Assembly: GCA_016858145.1 (NCBI GenBank)
Contig: JAEHOE010000179.1
Coordinates: 143,653 to 207,652 of the forward strand
Direction: 5' to 3'
Source: Edaphochlamys debaryana
Taxonomy: Eukaryota; Chlorophyta; Chlorophyceae; Chlamydomonadales
Length of the DNA stretch: 64,000 nt
Shown: positions 10,248 to 21,432 of the stretch, in pieces
How positions within the stretch are numbered: position 1 is the stretch's first letter
Layout of the letters: each line of letters opens with the position of its first letter
The notes under the pieces: model-generated
Database searches by the model: none
What the model was told of the DNA's origin: nothing
The model's input: only the letters and a program-made list of their open reading frames with translations
Position numbers and translations under genes: made by a program

Positions 10248-13200
10248 CGTGTCGCAGGGCTGCTTGCCCGGGGTGGTCATTTGGTTTGCCAATGGACCTA
10301 AACGACCATGCGGAAGGCAAAAGAAGACAAAAGGCACCTATTGCTCGCACAGTGTTGTGTACAGTTCACAGAAGTGTGGTTGATGTCGGGCGGGCGTATG
10401 GCGATATGGTTCGGACTGCAATCAGCTGACCCTCAGCTGACCCTCTCGCCCGGGCCCAAGGCCCGGCCAGCCCGCAGCCAGCCAGCCAGCCAGCCAGCAG
10501 CCCGGGCCACTATGGCCCATGGCCCGCTATAAACAGCGGCGGCACCTCAGCCGGGCGGCCCACCCGGCTCGCCGTCTGGGCCCAAGGCCCGGCCACCCCC
10601 GCTGGGCCAGCCCAGCCTCTGGGCTTCCGGTTCTCCCCCTGCCTTGCTCTGGCAGTACCAAGGCGTATTGCGGCCCATCATACAGCTTAGCAGTGAGGCA
10701 AGCCTTGCTTGAAACATGGGGGCTCCATGTCGTGTCTGCTCGCCCCGACAGTCTGCGAACCCAATCCCTCCAATACGTCCGGTTCCCTCCACAGAGCGCA
10801 GCTCGCCGAGGAGGGGGTTGTTACGCGGACAAGGGCATCAGCCGTGAACTCCCGTACGGGCCGTGGGCCAAAGAATCGTGTGTCCAGTGAAGCAAGAACA
10901 AGTAAAGCTAGGTTGAGTGGGCTCCAAAGCGCCTCGCTGCCTGGCATCCGACCCCCTCCGCCTTACGTGCACGCGCTGCCGCCCCCACCAGGGTTGCACA
11001 ATACGGCAGCCCCCGTTGCCAATACGCGTATTATTACGCGTTACGGCCCCTCCTTGCTAATGCGGCTTCTGGCCACGTTGTTCTCGTCAAACCCCTCCTT
11101 GCTAATACGTAATACGGCAGAAAGACGGCGCGCCCAGCCGTATTAATGCGGCGGAGAGGCGGATTGCGGCGTATTGTGTGCGTGCTGTCCAAAAGTGTAC
11201 GGCAGCCCACGCAGCCGGCTTATCCTCAAGCGCAGGGTGCGGGACTGTTACGGTTTGTTCTCCAGCCCTCCGCCCTCGGCTTCCTGGCCTTTGCAGCGTG
11301 CGCGAGCATACCTGCCCCAGGGGGGGGGCAGATCTTTCCGAAAATGACACCATGCCTCAACTGGATGGTGCTTGCGGAGAGGAGCCGAAATCCGGTCTCA
11401 GAAGTAAAAACGGAGGTTTTATTGCGAAGTTATGGGGGGGCAAAGTTCTCGGTCGGTCGTCGGTCGGGGGGGCCCGGTGGGTTTCGTCAAAGGGGCCGCT
11501 TGGATTTTGTTCCAGCGGCCCAGGGCACTCTCCGGCATCGGAAAGCATGCCCTGAGCGTGTAGCAGGCATGGCCTTATGTTGGCGGGCCATTCAACCCCT
11601 TCCAGCAGTGCCCGCGGGTCGGGACATGCCGGCATGGCAACCCTTCGACGCACACGTCGCTACCCCAGGCCGTCACCCCGGTGCTCCCGAAGTCCTCCGC
11701 CACCCGCAAGCTTGCACGCCGCGCATTATATGTCCAGCACGGTCATAGCATCGCCCCTCAGTCCTGAGCTGACGGTCAATTGACGGGTCGGAGTCCATGG
11801 CATGGTCAATGGCTCCCGGCCAACTTGGGCAGCCGACCATGGTGTGTGCGCCCAGCGATAGAGCACGCAGGAAGGAGCACATAGACACAGGGACGGCTTA
11901 AATTGGAGTACAGGAAGGCCTTGTACGACAGTGTTGTACACTGTACGGGTCGGTCGGTCGTCGGTCGGGGGGGTCCCGGGGTTTTGGGGCATGGTGTCCG
12001 TGGGTTTCGTCCCTGCCCCCCCCGTGGCTGCCCCGACCCCGAACGGTGTGCGGGCAGGGCCTCGATGCGAATTGTTCTCCAGCCCTCCCCCGCCGGCCCA
12101 CACGAACGCAGCGTGCCAAGACCCACGTTATCCCCAAACCCCCTCCGCCGGCCCCCCCCCGGCTGCCCGGCCGGTCCCCCGCCCCGCATACCGTATTAAT
12201 ATGGCAGAGAGATGCATGATCTGTTTTTACCCGTATCCGTATTTATACGGGGACTGATACTTGTGTTGCCCTCTCGCCCTGTCTCTCTTCCCTCCGTGTC
12301 GCGCACAGCCGGTCGGCCTGCATTCCCCGTCGTCGTCATCCTGAGGCGGCCCCGGCCCCTGCGAGCACAGGTCCCCCACTCCCGCCCCGAAGGTCCTTGC
12401 GCGGATGCCTGCAACAACGCCGACAGCGCACAGCCGAAGATCTCGCGGTGCTGTCATCCGCTGGGAGCGGGGCCGGCGCCCTGAGTGCCCTGCCCCCAGG
12501 GTCAGATGAAATAGGATTTTCCCAGTCAAAGACGGTGAGAAGTAACCCGGCCCGCACCCGAAGCGCACGTCTCCGCCCTAGAAGGGGAGTTACAGGGCAG
12601 GGAGGCAAGGTTGAGGGCGGACGGAGTCGGAGGTTCGCCTGTGCCGCACATCCTCTGGGAGGCAAACATGAGGAGCACTAGCGGCGTCGCGGGTCGACGG
12701 GGGTCAACATTCTTGCGCTTTCAACCGAGTTCAAATGCCAGGAGGGCCCGACCCACGCCAGTCAAGGCCTCGAACGCGCCAGAGCCCCCTGACCAACCAC
12801 AACCGCGACCAAAGCGCTCCAAAGCCCAGCCGCCGGCCAACCCATCCCAGAGGGGAATCCAGTCCACACAACCTGTGACGATGAAAGGTCTGTGCAGAAG
12901 CTTTCCAGTGTACGAGAAGCGATTTCGGATCAGACGGAAGGTTCTGATTCCTGCGACCTCGGACGCTCAACCCAAGCTTTCAGGGCTTAATCCCCCCAAC
13001 AATAGCGAGCAGCCAAGCACCCGCTCGGCGGAAGCCCGGCCCCCAGCCACCGTGTGCGCCCTTGCCCAGATGCCACATCCCCGCCTGGCCGCCGCCTTAT
13101 TGCAGATGCCCCCGCCCATGCCCGGACGAGGACCAGGCGGGCCCTGTGATCCAACGTACTCTACACCGTACGTACTATCCAAGTGGAAGTGAATTGGCCA

Positions 13201-14579
13201 TTAAATGAGCAGACTGGACAGAGTAGGAAAGTAATAAGGCAGGTACTGCACCTTGCCACCTGCTGGGCTCGACGTCGGATCGGGCCGGGCCGGAAAGGGG
13301 TGCCAACGGTCCAGGCAGGTGCCACCAACTGCCAGGCACCGCAGCGCCGCGAGCACTACATGACTTGCCTGTCAGCCACCCTGTCAGCCCCGAAACCGCT
13401 TGCAGCTCCGCTCCGCCCCCCCAAACGCTCAAGCCCTTCCGCCGCCTCATGCCCCATGCCGCCGCCGCCCCATCGTGACTGGCACCTCCTGGAGAAGCAA
13501 CGGCCCCCGTGGGAGCACATGAGCAACCCCGACTCTCAGCCACAGTAGCCACATCACACAGCCACAGCCGTCATCCCGCAAAGCTCGTAAGGTCGTGCAT
13601 TCACATGTGGCGGGCGAACCATCGCCGCTGGTTTCGCTCTGATAGCTAGCTCCAACAGGAGGGCCCTGGGTTCATGTCAGGAGCCTGGACCCGAAGTCTG
13701 GTGCTCCATACGGAGACTACGGACCGGATTTTGTTAGATACCAAAGGTTGCAGGAATCAAATCGCCTGCTTGCCAAGAGGAAGCAGGGAATGACTGTGTA
13801 ACTCCGTACAGCGCCGACAAAGTGCCGGCATCGGCCAGGGCCGGTAAGCTGGCCATGGCTTAAGGGTAGGTTTTGACAACTAAAGGTTAAAAGAGATATT
13901 GGAAGAGCTACAAGCAGCATTTGCCCATTCAAACACGGGACCCCCCATCTCGCACACAGCACTCTCGAGCACGCTCGTTATTGATACTGACATCAAATTC
14001 AACTCGCCAACTTAAGCTATCTGTGATGCTTAGCATGTCTCCAACCTGCCCGTCCCTTCACTGCATCAGGGAGGTTTCCGCACTTAGGATTGTGTTTGAC
14101 TTTCCGAGGGCAGAGTTGGAGCAGGCGGCTAGCGCCTGTGAGTGAACGCCGAAGCAGCCGATTCCCCATACATGCAAGCAACAACCAAGCCATAGGACCA
14201 ATCCCCAAGTGCCCGCTCCCACCCCCGTCACCATGTAAGAAAGCTGTTGCACACACCCACGCAAGCCTGCGCTTGCGCGGCTTACGCATGATTACGTTCG
14301 TAAGAGGAGTCCGCCAGAAGCAAACTCCGCAATTTGTGTAAGGTTTGTGGTTTGTGATAGACATTTGGCACCAGTCCGACATCAGTACACGCTCGGCGGC
14401 AGAGTACTGCAGCCGTCAAACGCTGCCGTACATGTAACCCCGGTACACCGCCTGCGTTCTTGATTGGGGAGATACTCGGTCCCACCTCTCGCCCCACCAT
14501 CGCCTCTCGCACACGCCCTGGGCGGGGCCCGATCAGGCCCCTTCAGGCAAGGCCCGCCTCAGGCCCCCTCGGACCCGCC
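10248..14579. other. Spacer between two minus-strand genes, with repeat fragments
   Basis: I cannot support a gene. The stretch has CCAG runs and repeated GGCCCAAGGCCCGGCC near 10450-10600, AT/CG-alternating sequence at 11010-11160, and a short dispersed repeat containing GTCGGTCGTCGGTCGGGGGG at about 11451 and 11950. An open frame at 12611-13192 has a compositionally biased translation with no domain. The minus-strand start at 10247 places the first gene's promoter in the left part. Confidence 0.45.
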
Positions 14580-16773
14580 TCAGGCCCCGCCCTGCGCGCG
14601 GGCGCTCTCGCGGCGCTGCAGGGCCCAACGGAGGACCGAGAAGTCGTCTTGAAGGGTGGCCAGGACCTGGGGTGGAGGGAGAAGGGGGTGGGAAGGTAAG
14701 ACGAGGGCCAAGGGGGGTCATGCAGGGCCGATCGGTGCCCTGCGCCCTTGTGCACCAAAAAACCCACTCCCTGACCTCAAACCCACCCCCCACCCTGTCC
14801 CTACCGACCCCCGTTCCGAGACCCAGGCCCACCACGCACCCCCCCAGGTCCCCCCCTACCTCGCGGGTGGATTCCGCGAAGCCCTGGGACCCGCTGGTGA
14901 GGCTGCGGACCGAGGGGGCCAGCAGCGGGCTCTTGGGCGCAGAGGGGCCGCTGCGAGCGCGTGGGAGAGCGGGGGGAGAGGGGGGATGCACGGGCGGGGC
15001 AAGTCAGGAGCCAGGCCAAAGCCCCGCAGGTCACAGTGCACGCCGCCCCACAACTCGCGCTCACCCCGCCGTCCAGCAAGGCTCCTGTCACGGCACGCAG
15101 CACGCAGCGCACGGCACAGCACGCGCGGCGCCCCAACACGCGCTCACCCTGCCGTCCACGCGTTCTCCCCCCGGCTGCTCCAGCGCCGCTCCCGGGGCTC
15201 CCCCTCGCTCCGGGCGGTCCCGCTGGCGCCGCTGCCGGTCACCGCCATGGCCGAGGCCGAGAGGGCCAGGCACTCCGACATGGAGGTGGGGGCGCAGCCC
15301 ATGGCGGCGGCGGTGACGGTGAAGGGGCTGAAGGACGAGGCCCCGGCGGGCCCAGCGGCGGGCCCGACCGGGCCCAGCTGCGGCATGGACTGGGTCGCGC
15401 AGGGCAGCCGGCGCAGGCGCGGGGTCAGGGCCGAGCCCGACCCAGATCCCGACCCAGATCCGGCGCCGCCGTCCGCGCCGGCGGTTGGGTCCAGGTAGGA
15501 CACGTGGGCTGGGCTGAAGCGCAGGCCGCTGTCAACTTGCATGCCGGCGGCAATCACATCCGCGTCTACCACATCAAACTCCGGCGCCTGCTGGGCCCCG
15601 CTGGGCCTGGCATGCGTCTGGGCCCGAGGGAACCGGTACAGATCGCCCTCGCCCAGGAAACGGGCCCGCTCCGCCGTGTAGTCATCCTCACATGCAAGGC
15701 GGTTGGCGGCCGCCGCCGCCGCGGCCGCGGTAGCAGCGGCAGCTGCGGCGGCGGCTGTGGCGGTGGCGGCGCCGTCCCAAGCGTCGTCAAGCGCTCGCCG
15801 CCGCCGGCGCACGCTGAAAGGGAGGGCCTCCTCAGCTGGCCGCAGCGGCGCCGGCGGCTGCGGGGCCGGCGGCGAATAGACCAGGGAGTCCTGCGCGAGC
15901 TTCTTTGAATAGGCCCGGTCGGCTGCGGCGGTCTTTGCTTCGGTCTGGGGAGGAGAGGGGAAAGCGGGAAGGGCCGGACGGATGGGCTCGAGCAGCGGGG
16001 TGAGGAGGGGGACGGGGCTCGGGAGCAGTTACAGGGGGTGCGTGGGTCGCGGTATGGCGCTAGAAACCCGACATATGGGTGGACGCAGGCACGGTTACGG
16101 TCCTGGTTTCGGGGACGTCAATAAGGGGTTAGGACAAAGCTCAGGCCACAACCGGGCTGGGTTTCGCGGCCGGTCGGTCAAGGAAAGGATGCCAGTTGCG
16201 CATGGACGCGCAGGACTCGGAGTCAAGGCTCGCAAGGGGAGGCCCGGAGTCAGGACGTGCTCCAAGGCCAGGGCTTTAGGCACACACCGTGGCAGGGTGC
16301 ACGTGGGGGCTTCGACCCGAGTATCGCGACCTCGCTCACCTGCGCTCTAAGCTCGGCATCCAGACGCTCCTATATGAGGAAAAGGACCGCAGGAATGTCA
16401 GTTTCGGCCCAGTATGGCGGGGCTCGGCCCAAAGAAGCACAATGGACGTGCTGCAAGGTGCGGCTCTGAAGCACCCCTTGTGTCCAAGACTGTCTGTCGT
16501 CATGTTGCACCCGCTGCCGAGGCCCCAGAGACCGCGAACGAGCGGCCGGGGCAGCGACTGATGCGCCCGCGCGACTGCCGCGTAACCCACAGAGTGTCAA
16601 GCTGCGCTAGGACTCATAGCATGCTTGTCTTTGAAAACAGGGCCCAGAGCAGGCGCACCGCTTCCAAGCCCCACCTGGTAGCACTTCAGCCATACCACAA
16701 GCCCCGCGAGCGCGGCAATAAGGAGCACAGGAAGGCTGAGCGTCCAGAAAAGCCCAGCGTTGCTCGTGGTCAT
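14580..16773 (-). CDS. Unknown N-terminally membrane-anchored protein (5 exons, 367 aa)
   Basis: Exons: 16773-16675, 16369-16340, 15944-15148, 14950-14860, 14666-14580. All introns are GT-AG and the frame is kept throughout; the stop is TGA. Exon 1 (33 codons, ATG at 16773) encodes a strong hydrophobic span, LFWTLSLPVLLIAALAGLVV, followed by WLKCYQ. It reads like a signal anchor. A short charged stretch follows (ERLDAELRAQ, then TEAKTAAADRAYSKKLAQD), probably helical or coiled-coil. The middle is low complexity: a poly-alanine run, a Gly-Ser run encoded by GGATCT-type hexamers, and Ser/Pro-rich sequence. The C-terminus (ATLQDDFSVLRWALQRRE) again looks helical. I do not recognise a family. Upstream in-frame sequence exists, so a longer N-terminus is possible. 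Confidence 0.65.
15056..15075 (-). repeat. Intronic copy of an exon end with donor
   Basis: These twenty bases match 15139-15158 at 19 positions. The matched site is the 3' end and GTGAGC donor of the long third exon; the copy lies 64 bp into the intron and offers a second donor. Confidence 0.55.
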
Positions 16774-18425
16774 GCCGCTGGCGCCAAGCGCGGAGGCAAA
16801 GCTGAGGACGTGGCTCAAGTTCACGCTCACAGTGCGAGCTGCCAAGAGAAACGGCCCACGCGGTGTTCTACTGTCGCCGTGTGTATTGTCAAGCGGGGGC
16901 CGGGGACGCGTTATGCAACTTACATGGGCGCTTGGGTGGCCTGTCCACCTGATCAAGTGCGATGGTACGTAACCGCGTCGCGCCGTCGTGCAAGCACATG
17001 CTGGCCTTCGCGCGCGCACTCTGCTTAGACTTCGTGTGGTATATGGACATAATACAACCACGCCGCATGAAGCACTCCAGCGATTGCGGCCCTCAACGTG
17101 GGCACATGGCCATCCCGCGCACGGACAATGTCGGGTGCCTGCCGCGGCGCACAGTGCAGCTGGGCACTAAGCAGGTTAGACTGCAAGCACCAGCTAGCCT
17201 TCCAACGTTTTACGCGCCGAACCACATCCTCCCATAACTCGCACCTCCACCCTGCGGCTCCCCGCGACCCTCCCCGCCGCCGTTCCGAGTCTGAGCGCTT
17301 CCCCGAGCGTGCCAGCGAAGCCCCCGAGCCTACCATCGCGCACCGAGCTGCCACACAGGAGACCCGCGCGCGCCGGAAGATTTTGCATGCTACAAAGACT
17401 ACGGCACAATGAATCCTGTCGTGCGCGGGCCCCTCGCCTCACTTCGCTTGGCGTGCCTGCAGCCCGTTGCGCCTGCCCAGGGGCCCGCAGGGCGCCGCAA
17501 CGTGTTACCCCACCGCCTGTGCCTGGTCACACGGCCGCGTCCCGTCGGTTTGCGACTTTCCAGCTGCATACTTGCCCGTTCCGCACCCGGAGGCCGTGAC
17601 GCCACGGGCCACCGGGCCCGGGCCCTTGGACGCCCATCGCCACGATTCCACGAACCGCGGCAGTCCCCGCAGACGCCCGCGCTCGGCTCTCGCAGTAGCA
17701 GGGATCATAGGGCTGAACCGCGGGCCCAGAGCCGCGGGCCCAGAGAGCACACCCTCCGGAGGCCCGTCTAGGACGAGGAAGAAGCTCCCCCGTCGACGCC
17801 GCATTGCTTGCAATGGGTGTAGCGATCGGAGCACGGGCTAGCAAACGCCCAGTGGACGTTACACATCCTGCCCTGCAACCCAGCCCCAAGGGGACACCTG
17901 CAAGAAAGTCCCCCCGTTGGGCCGGGCCAACTAAGCCACGGGGCCAGTGAGGGAGCCCACCTGCCCCCAGCTCAACTCCACCTGCCCCGACCCAACCCCA
18001 ACCACGCCTGTCACCAACCTCCCTCCTGGCACCAGCCCACGCCCCCAAAGCCCGCACCTCCTCCGCGCCGGGCCATTCCCTCCACATGCATACCTACCCC
18101 TCTACCACGTCCTCCACCGCACAACGTAACAACGGAGCAAAGCCACCCCTAATCCTGAATCCTGGGCCCTGGATCCTGGGTCCTGGAGCCTGGGCCCTGG
18201 GCCCTGGATCCAGGCGGACTCGGCCACCAGACGGGGCCTTGACGGGCCCACAAAGGCCCACCCATGGCCCACCCACGGCCACTCCAGGGCGCCGCCCTGC
18301 CCCTGGACCCTGGGCTCCCGGCTTCCAGCAGCTGCTCCCGACCAACTGCCCCAGGTGCCTCCAGCTACTCCGATGCAGCCTCGCGGGTGCCGTACACCGT
18401 ACGGCGTACGACATGCGCCGAACGC
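16774..18425. other. Spacer and presumed 3' UTR of the BolA-type gene
   Basis: No independent gene can be supported. The right part is probably BolA 3' UTR. A TTACA at 17859-17863 (TGTAA on the minus strand) lies about 560 bases past the BolA stop and is a plausible poly(A) signal. Around 18158-18212 there is a degenerate array of CCTGGGY units. The left part should hold the promoter of the membrane-anchored gene starting at 16773. Confidence 0.4.
17859..17863 (-). terminator. TGTAA poly(A)-type motif for the BolA gene
   Basis: TTACA on the plus strand reads TGTAA on the minus strand, about 560 bases after the BolA stop codon. It is the first one I noticed downstream of that gene; its use is inferred. 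Confidence 0.35.
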
Positions 18426-18668
18426 CTACTGCGTGGCCTCGGCGGGGGTCTTGGTGGTCATCGAGTCCACCGCGTGCACCGCCTCCTGCAGCTCCAGCCA
18501 GATGGCCTGGGGGGGGGGGGGGGGTATGGAATTGTCAGAGGGAGAGAGCGGAAGGAGAGTAGGAGCGGCAGGGAGGGGGCGAAGGGGAGAGGCAGAGGTT
18601 GAAAACTGAGCTGGATCGAGTCGCCTGCGCCAGAGAAGCATGTGGTTCGGGCCGTGTCAGGGGGCACA

Positions 18669-18701
<33 letters not shown>

Positions 18702-19950
18702 GGTGTGATACCAACGCACCCGGGCGTCTGCCCTGATCCGGCCAGAGTGCCGCAAGTGCTCAGCCATCTGTACTGGACACCCCCGCTTGTACATCATTTC
18801 CGCCAGGGCTCACACCAGACCCATTCGGCCCGGAGCCCTATCAGAGCCCGCTAACGCCCAGGAAGGGCCTACGCAAAGAGCCTGCCCGGGGCACGCCCCG
18901 GGACCCGCCGTTGGGGCCCGCCCGGGCCCACCTTGTAGACCATGCGCTGCCGCTGCATGGAGTTCTTGCCCTCGAAGGCGGCGCTCGTCACATTGATGGA
19001 CACGTGGCGGCCGTCGCCGTACACATCAGTCACGGCGCAGTCAGCCGTCTCCAGGGCCTCGCAGATCTGGCGGTCGCGAGCGTGAGGCACGGGCGGCCAA
19101 GGGGAAGGTGCGGGTTTGGGCGCGTAAGGGGGTTTGTGTCGGGGCCTGACTTAGATGCCTGCCTAAAGGTTCCAGATCAAGGCAATGTCAGCACTTGGCG
19201 CTTTTGTCCAGGTCTACACGCCTCATTCACGGGGCAGTGGCGAGGGCTTAGCCCATACCCCATGAGCGCTGGGGGGGCTCGGGTCGTTCGGCCTGGCTCC
19301 CCAGTCCCCACGCCTACCGCACCACCGCACGCACTACACACTCAGCTCGCTCGGGTGGCTCATCCAAGATACCCAGCCCTCCGTCGCCCCATGGTCCTTG
19401 ACGAATGACCGAACGGCGCTATGGGCGTTCACCATGGTTGCGAGCCCCTCCGCGAGCCCGTCCGTCCCGTCCAGTGGAGGCACCCCTGGGGACGGGGTCC
19501 CTCAGCCCTGTGCCCTCAGCCCCCCTCAGCGCCTTCGGCCCCCCTGCTTGATCCCCCTGTCCTGCTCCATCCCCTCCGGCCTACACGGTCCCCTACCAGG
19601 CCCCAACCAGCCGGCCCCCTCTCCCGCCCCGCCCCGCCCCCTCGCAGCACCAAAGGCACCGACCGCCAGCCCACCTTGTTGCGCATGCTCGCCATCAGCT
19701 CGGCGGACACCTGGCCCTCCACGCCCCCGGAGGAGGCAGGCGCGGCTCCAGGCCCAGAGACGGGAATGCCGCGCGCCACTAGCTCGCGAGCAGCCGGCTG
19801 GCGCGCACCGAGCGCGCAAGGCGAAGCCACCGACGCCATCGCCGAGCGGCTCACGCGCGGGGCCACCGGCACCATGGCGCGGGCCGAAGTGCTGCAGGCA
19901 TTCTGCTCAAGGGAGCGCGCGACACGCGCCGACGACGAGCGTGCGAGCAT
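18426..19950 (-). CDS. BOLA: BolA-family protein, predicted plastid/mitochondrial (3 exons, 163 aa)
   Basis: Exons: 19950-19675, 19066-18932, 18506-18426, all with phase-0 GT-AG introns. The ATG at 19950 opens a transit-peptide-like leader of about 75 residues rich in Ala, Arg and Ser with almost no acidic residues. The BolA fold follows: ALETADCAVTDVYGDGRHVS, then INVTSAAFEGKNSMQRQRMV, then YK, IWLELQEAVHAVDSMTT and a KTPAEA tail. DGRHVS, the AFEG...RQRMVY core and the C-terminal VHAV histidine are signatures of plant BOLA1/BOLA4-like proteins, which bind monothiol glutaredoxins through a shared Fe-S cluster and act in Fe-S or redox homeostasis. The domain is full length. Which organelle is targeted cannot be told from the sequence. 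It is divergently paired with the gene starting at 20287. Confidence 0.93.
18671..18701 (+). repeat. (CTG)10 trinucleotide repeat
   Basis: Ten perfect CTG units lie in the second intron of the BolA gene. A pure CTG/CAG tract is normally length-polymorphic. Confidence 0.95.
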
Positions 19951-20286
19951 CGTGGGGCTCGGGCTTGTGGATACTGAGCGTGGAGGCAAGGGCTATGAAA
20001 CTGCAGACGAAGAATGTGGAGTAGCGCTGTGTCGCGAATCCGGTCGGGGCCTTCCACCGTGGCGCCTGCAGTCCATGCAAGTCTTCGCGCGAGGGAGCAG
20101 AATCGTCGCCCCAGCAAACTCCTCGACCGCTTGATAGTTTGGCTTTGTGACGTGCATGTAGCTACACAACCCCGCCGGGCCTGGCGAGCATAGGAAACTC
20201 GTGGAATTAACACGGTCATGCCGGCGCGGGCCACCCACATCCCCTGTACAAGCCCTTAGCGACCCTGACAGCTTCCACCTAGCAGT
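19951..20286. promoter_or_regulatory. Shared 336-bp divergent promoter region
   Basis: The BolA ATG (minus, 19950) and the SAP/RNase Z-like ATG (plus, 20287) face away from each other with only 336 bp between them. Both 5' UTRs and both promoters must fit here unless transcripts overlap. I could not pick out a convincing TATA box. Confidence 0.55.
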
Positions 20287-21401
20287 ATGTTTGGTTCGGG
20301 CTTTACGGTCGGCCAATTCGGTCGACCGGCAGTCCATGCGGGGCTCGGCGGCGTCCATGCCCGCTCCAAGCACGCGGTCTCGCGGTTCGGAGGCCTCCGT
20401 CAAGGGCCAGGAGCTATGCCGACGGCCCCGACTCGGTCGCAAAACGCTGGCAGTGGCGGGGCGCGCGCGGTGGCACCGGGCGCTGCGGGGTCGGCCTCCG
20501 CCACAGACAGCGACCCCCCGCTGGAGAGCATGAAGGTGCGGACGGGGTGGGCCTCTGCGTCGCCCTCTCCCAACGTTCAGGACCTTGACGCTCCTTGTTG
20601 ATAAGACGTCCTTGTTTGGGTGCTAGCGGCGTCGCAGCTGGCTCGCAACGTGCAGCTCAGCGGGCGCACCGTGCCACCCATCCAGGGACCGCAACCCTCC
20701 CACCTCAACGGCCCTCTTGTCCCATACGCCACGACGGCTTCCCAATTTTCGTCCCGCCTTTCCTTACCTCTCTCTCACCAAACCGCAGCTCGTCGACCTC
20801 CAGGCGGCCCTCGCGGCGCTGGGCCTCCCCCGCAGCGGCCGCAAGGCCGAGCTCGCGGCGCGGCTGGCGGCGGCGCGGGCAGGAGCGGCGGCGGCGGCGG
20901 CAGCAACGCCAGCGCCAGCGCCCGCCGCCGCTTCTGCCGCCGCCCCCGCTGCCGCTGCGGAGCCCAAAGCCGCTACCCGCAAGCCCAGGCGAGCGGCTGC
21001 CGCGTCTCCGCCCCCGCCCCCGTCGGAGGAGGCGGAGGAGGCCGGGCAGCAGCATGGCGTCGAGGCGGCTCAGCGGCCCCGGCGGCGGCGCGTGACGTCC
21101 GACGGAGCCGGCAGCGATGGCGAGAGCGGGGCCGGGGGCGAGGCAGGCGGCAGCTCGGGGGCCGGAGCTGGGGCGGGGCCGGACACGGCCGCCCGCACCC
21201 GTACGAGGCGGGCATCCGGCGGGGCCGCGGGGACTGGGGCCGCAGGGGCGGCGGCCGTCAAGGCCAAGGCTGATGCCGTACAAGCGTACGACAGTACGGT
21301 AGATGCATCGGCCACTGACGTGGACGACACGCTGGAGGGTCTGTTCGGGAGCCTCGAGCGCAGCGTGTCGGTGCGGGCCGTGCCGCCGCCGCGCCAGGCC
21401 G

Positions 21402-21432
<31 letters not shown>

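Noticed and set aside
12611..13192. Plus-strand ORF of about 190 codons
   Set aside because: Biased Pro/Arg/Ser composition, no known domain, no convincing start or splice context.
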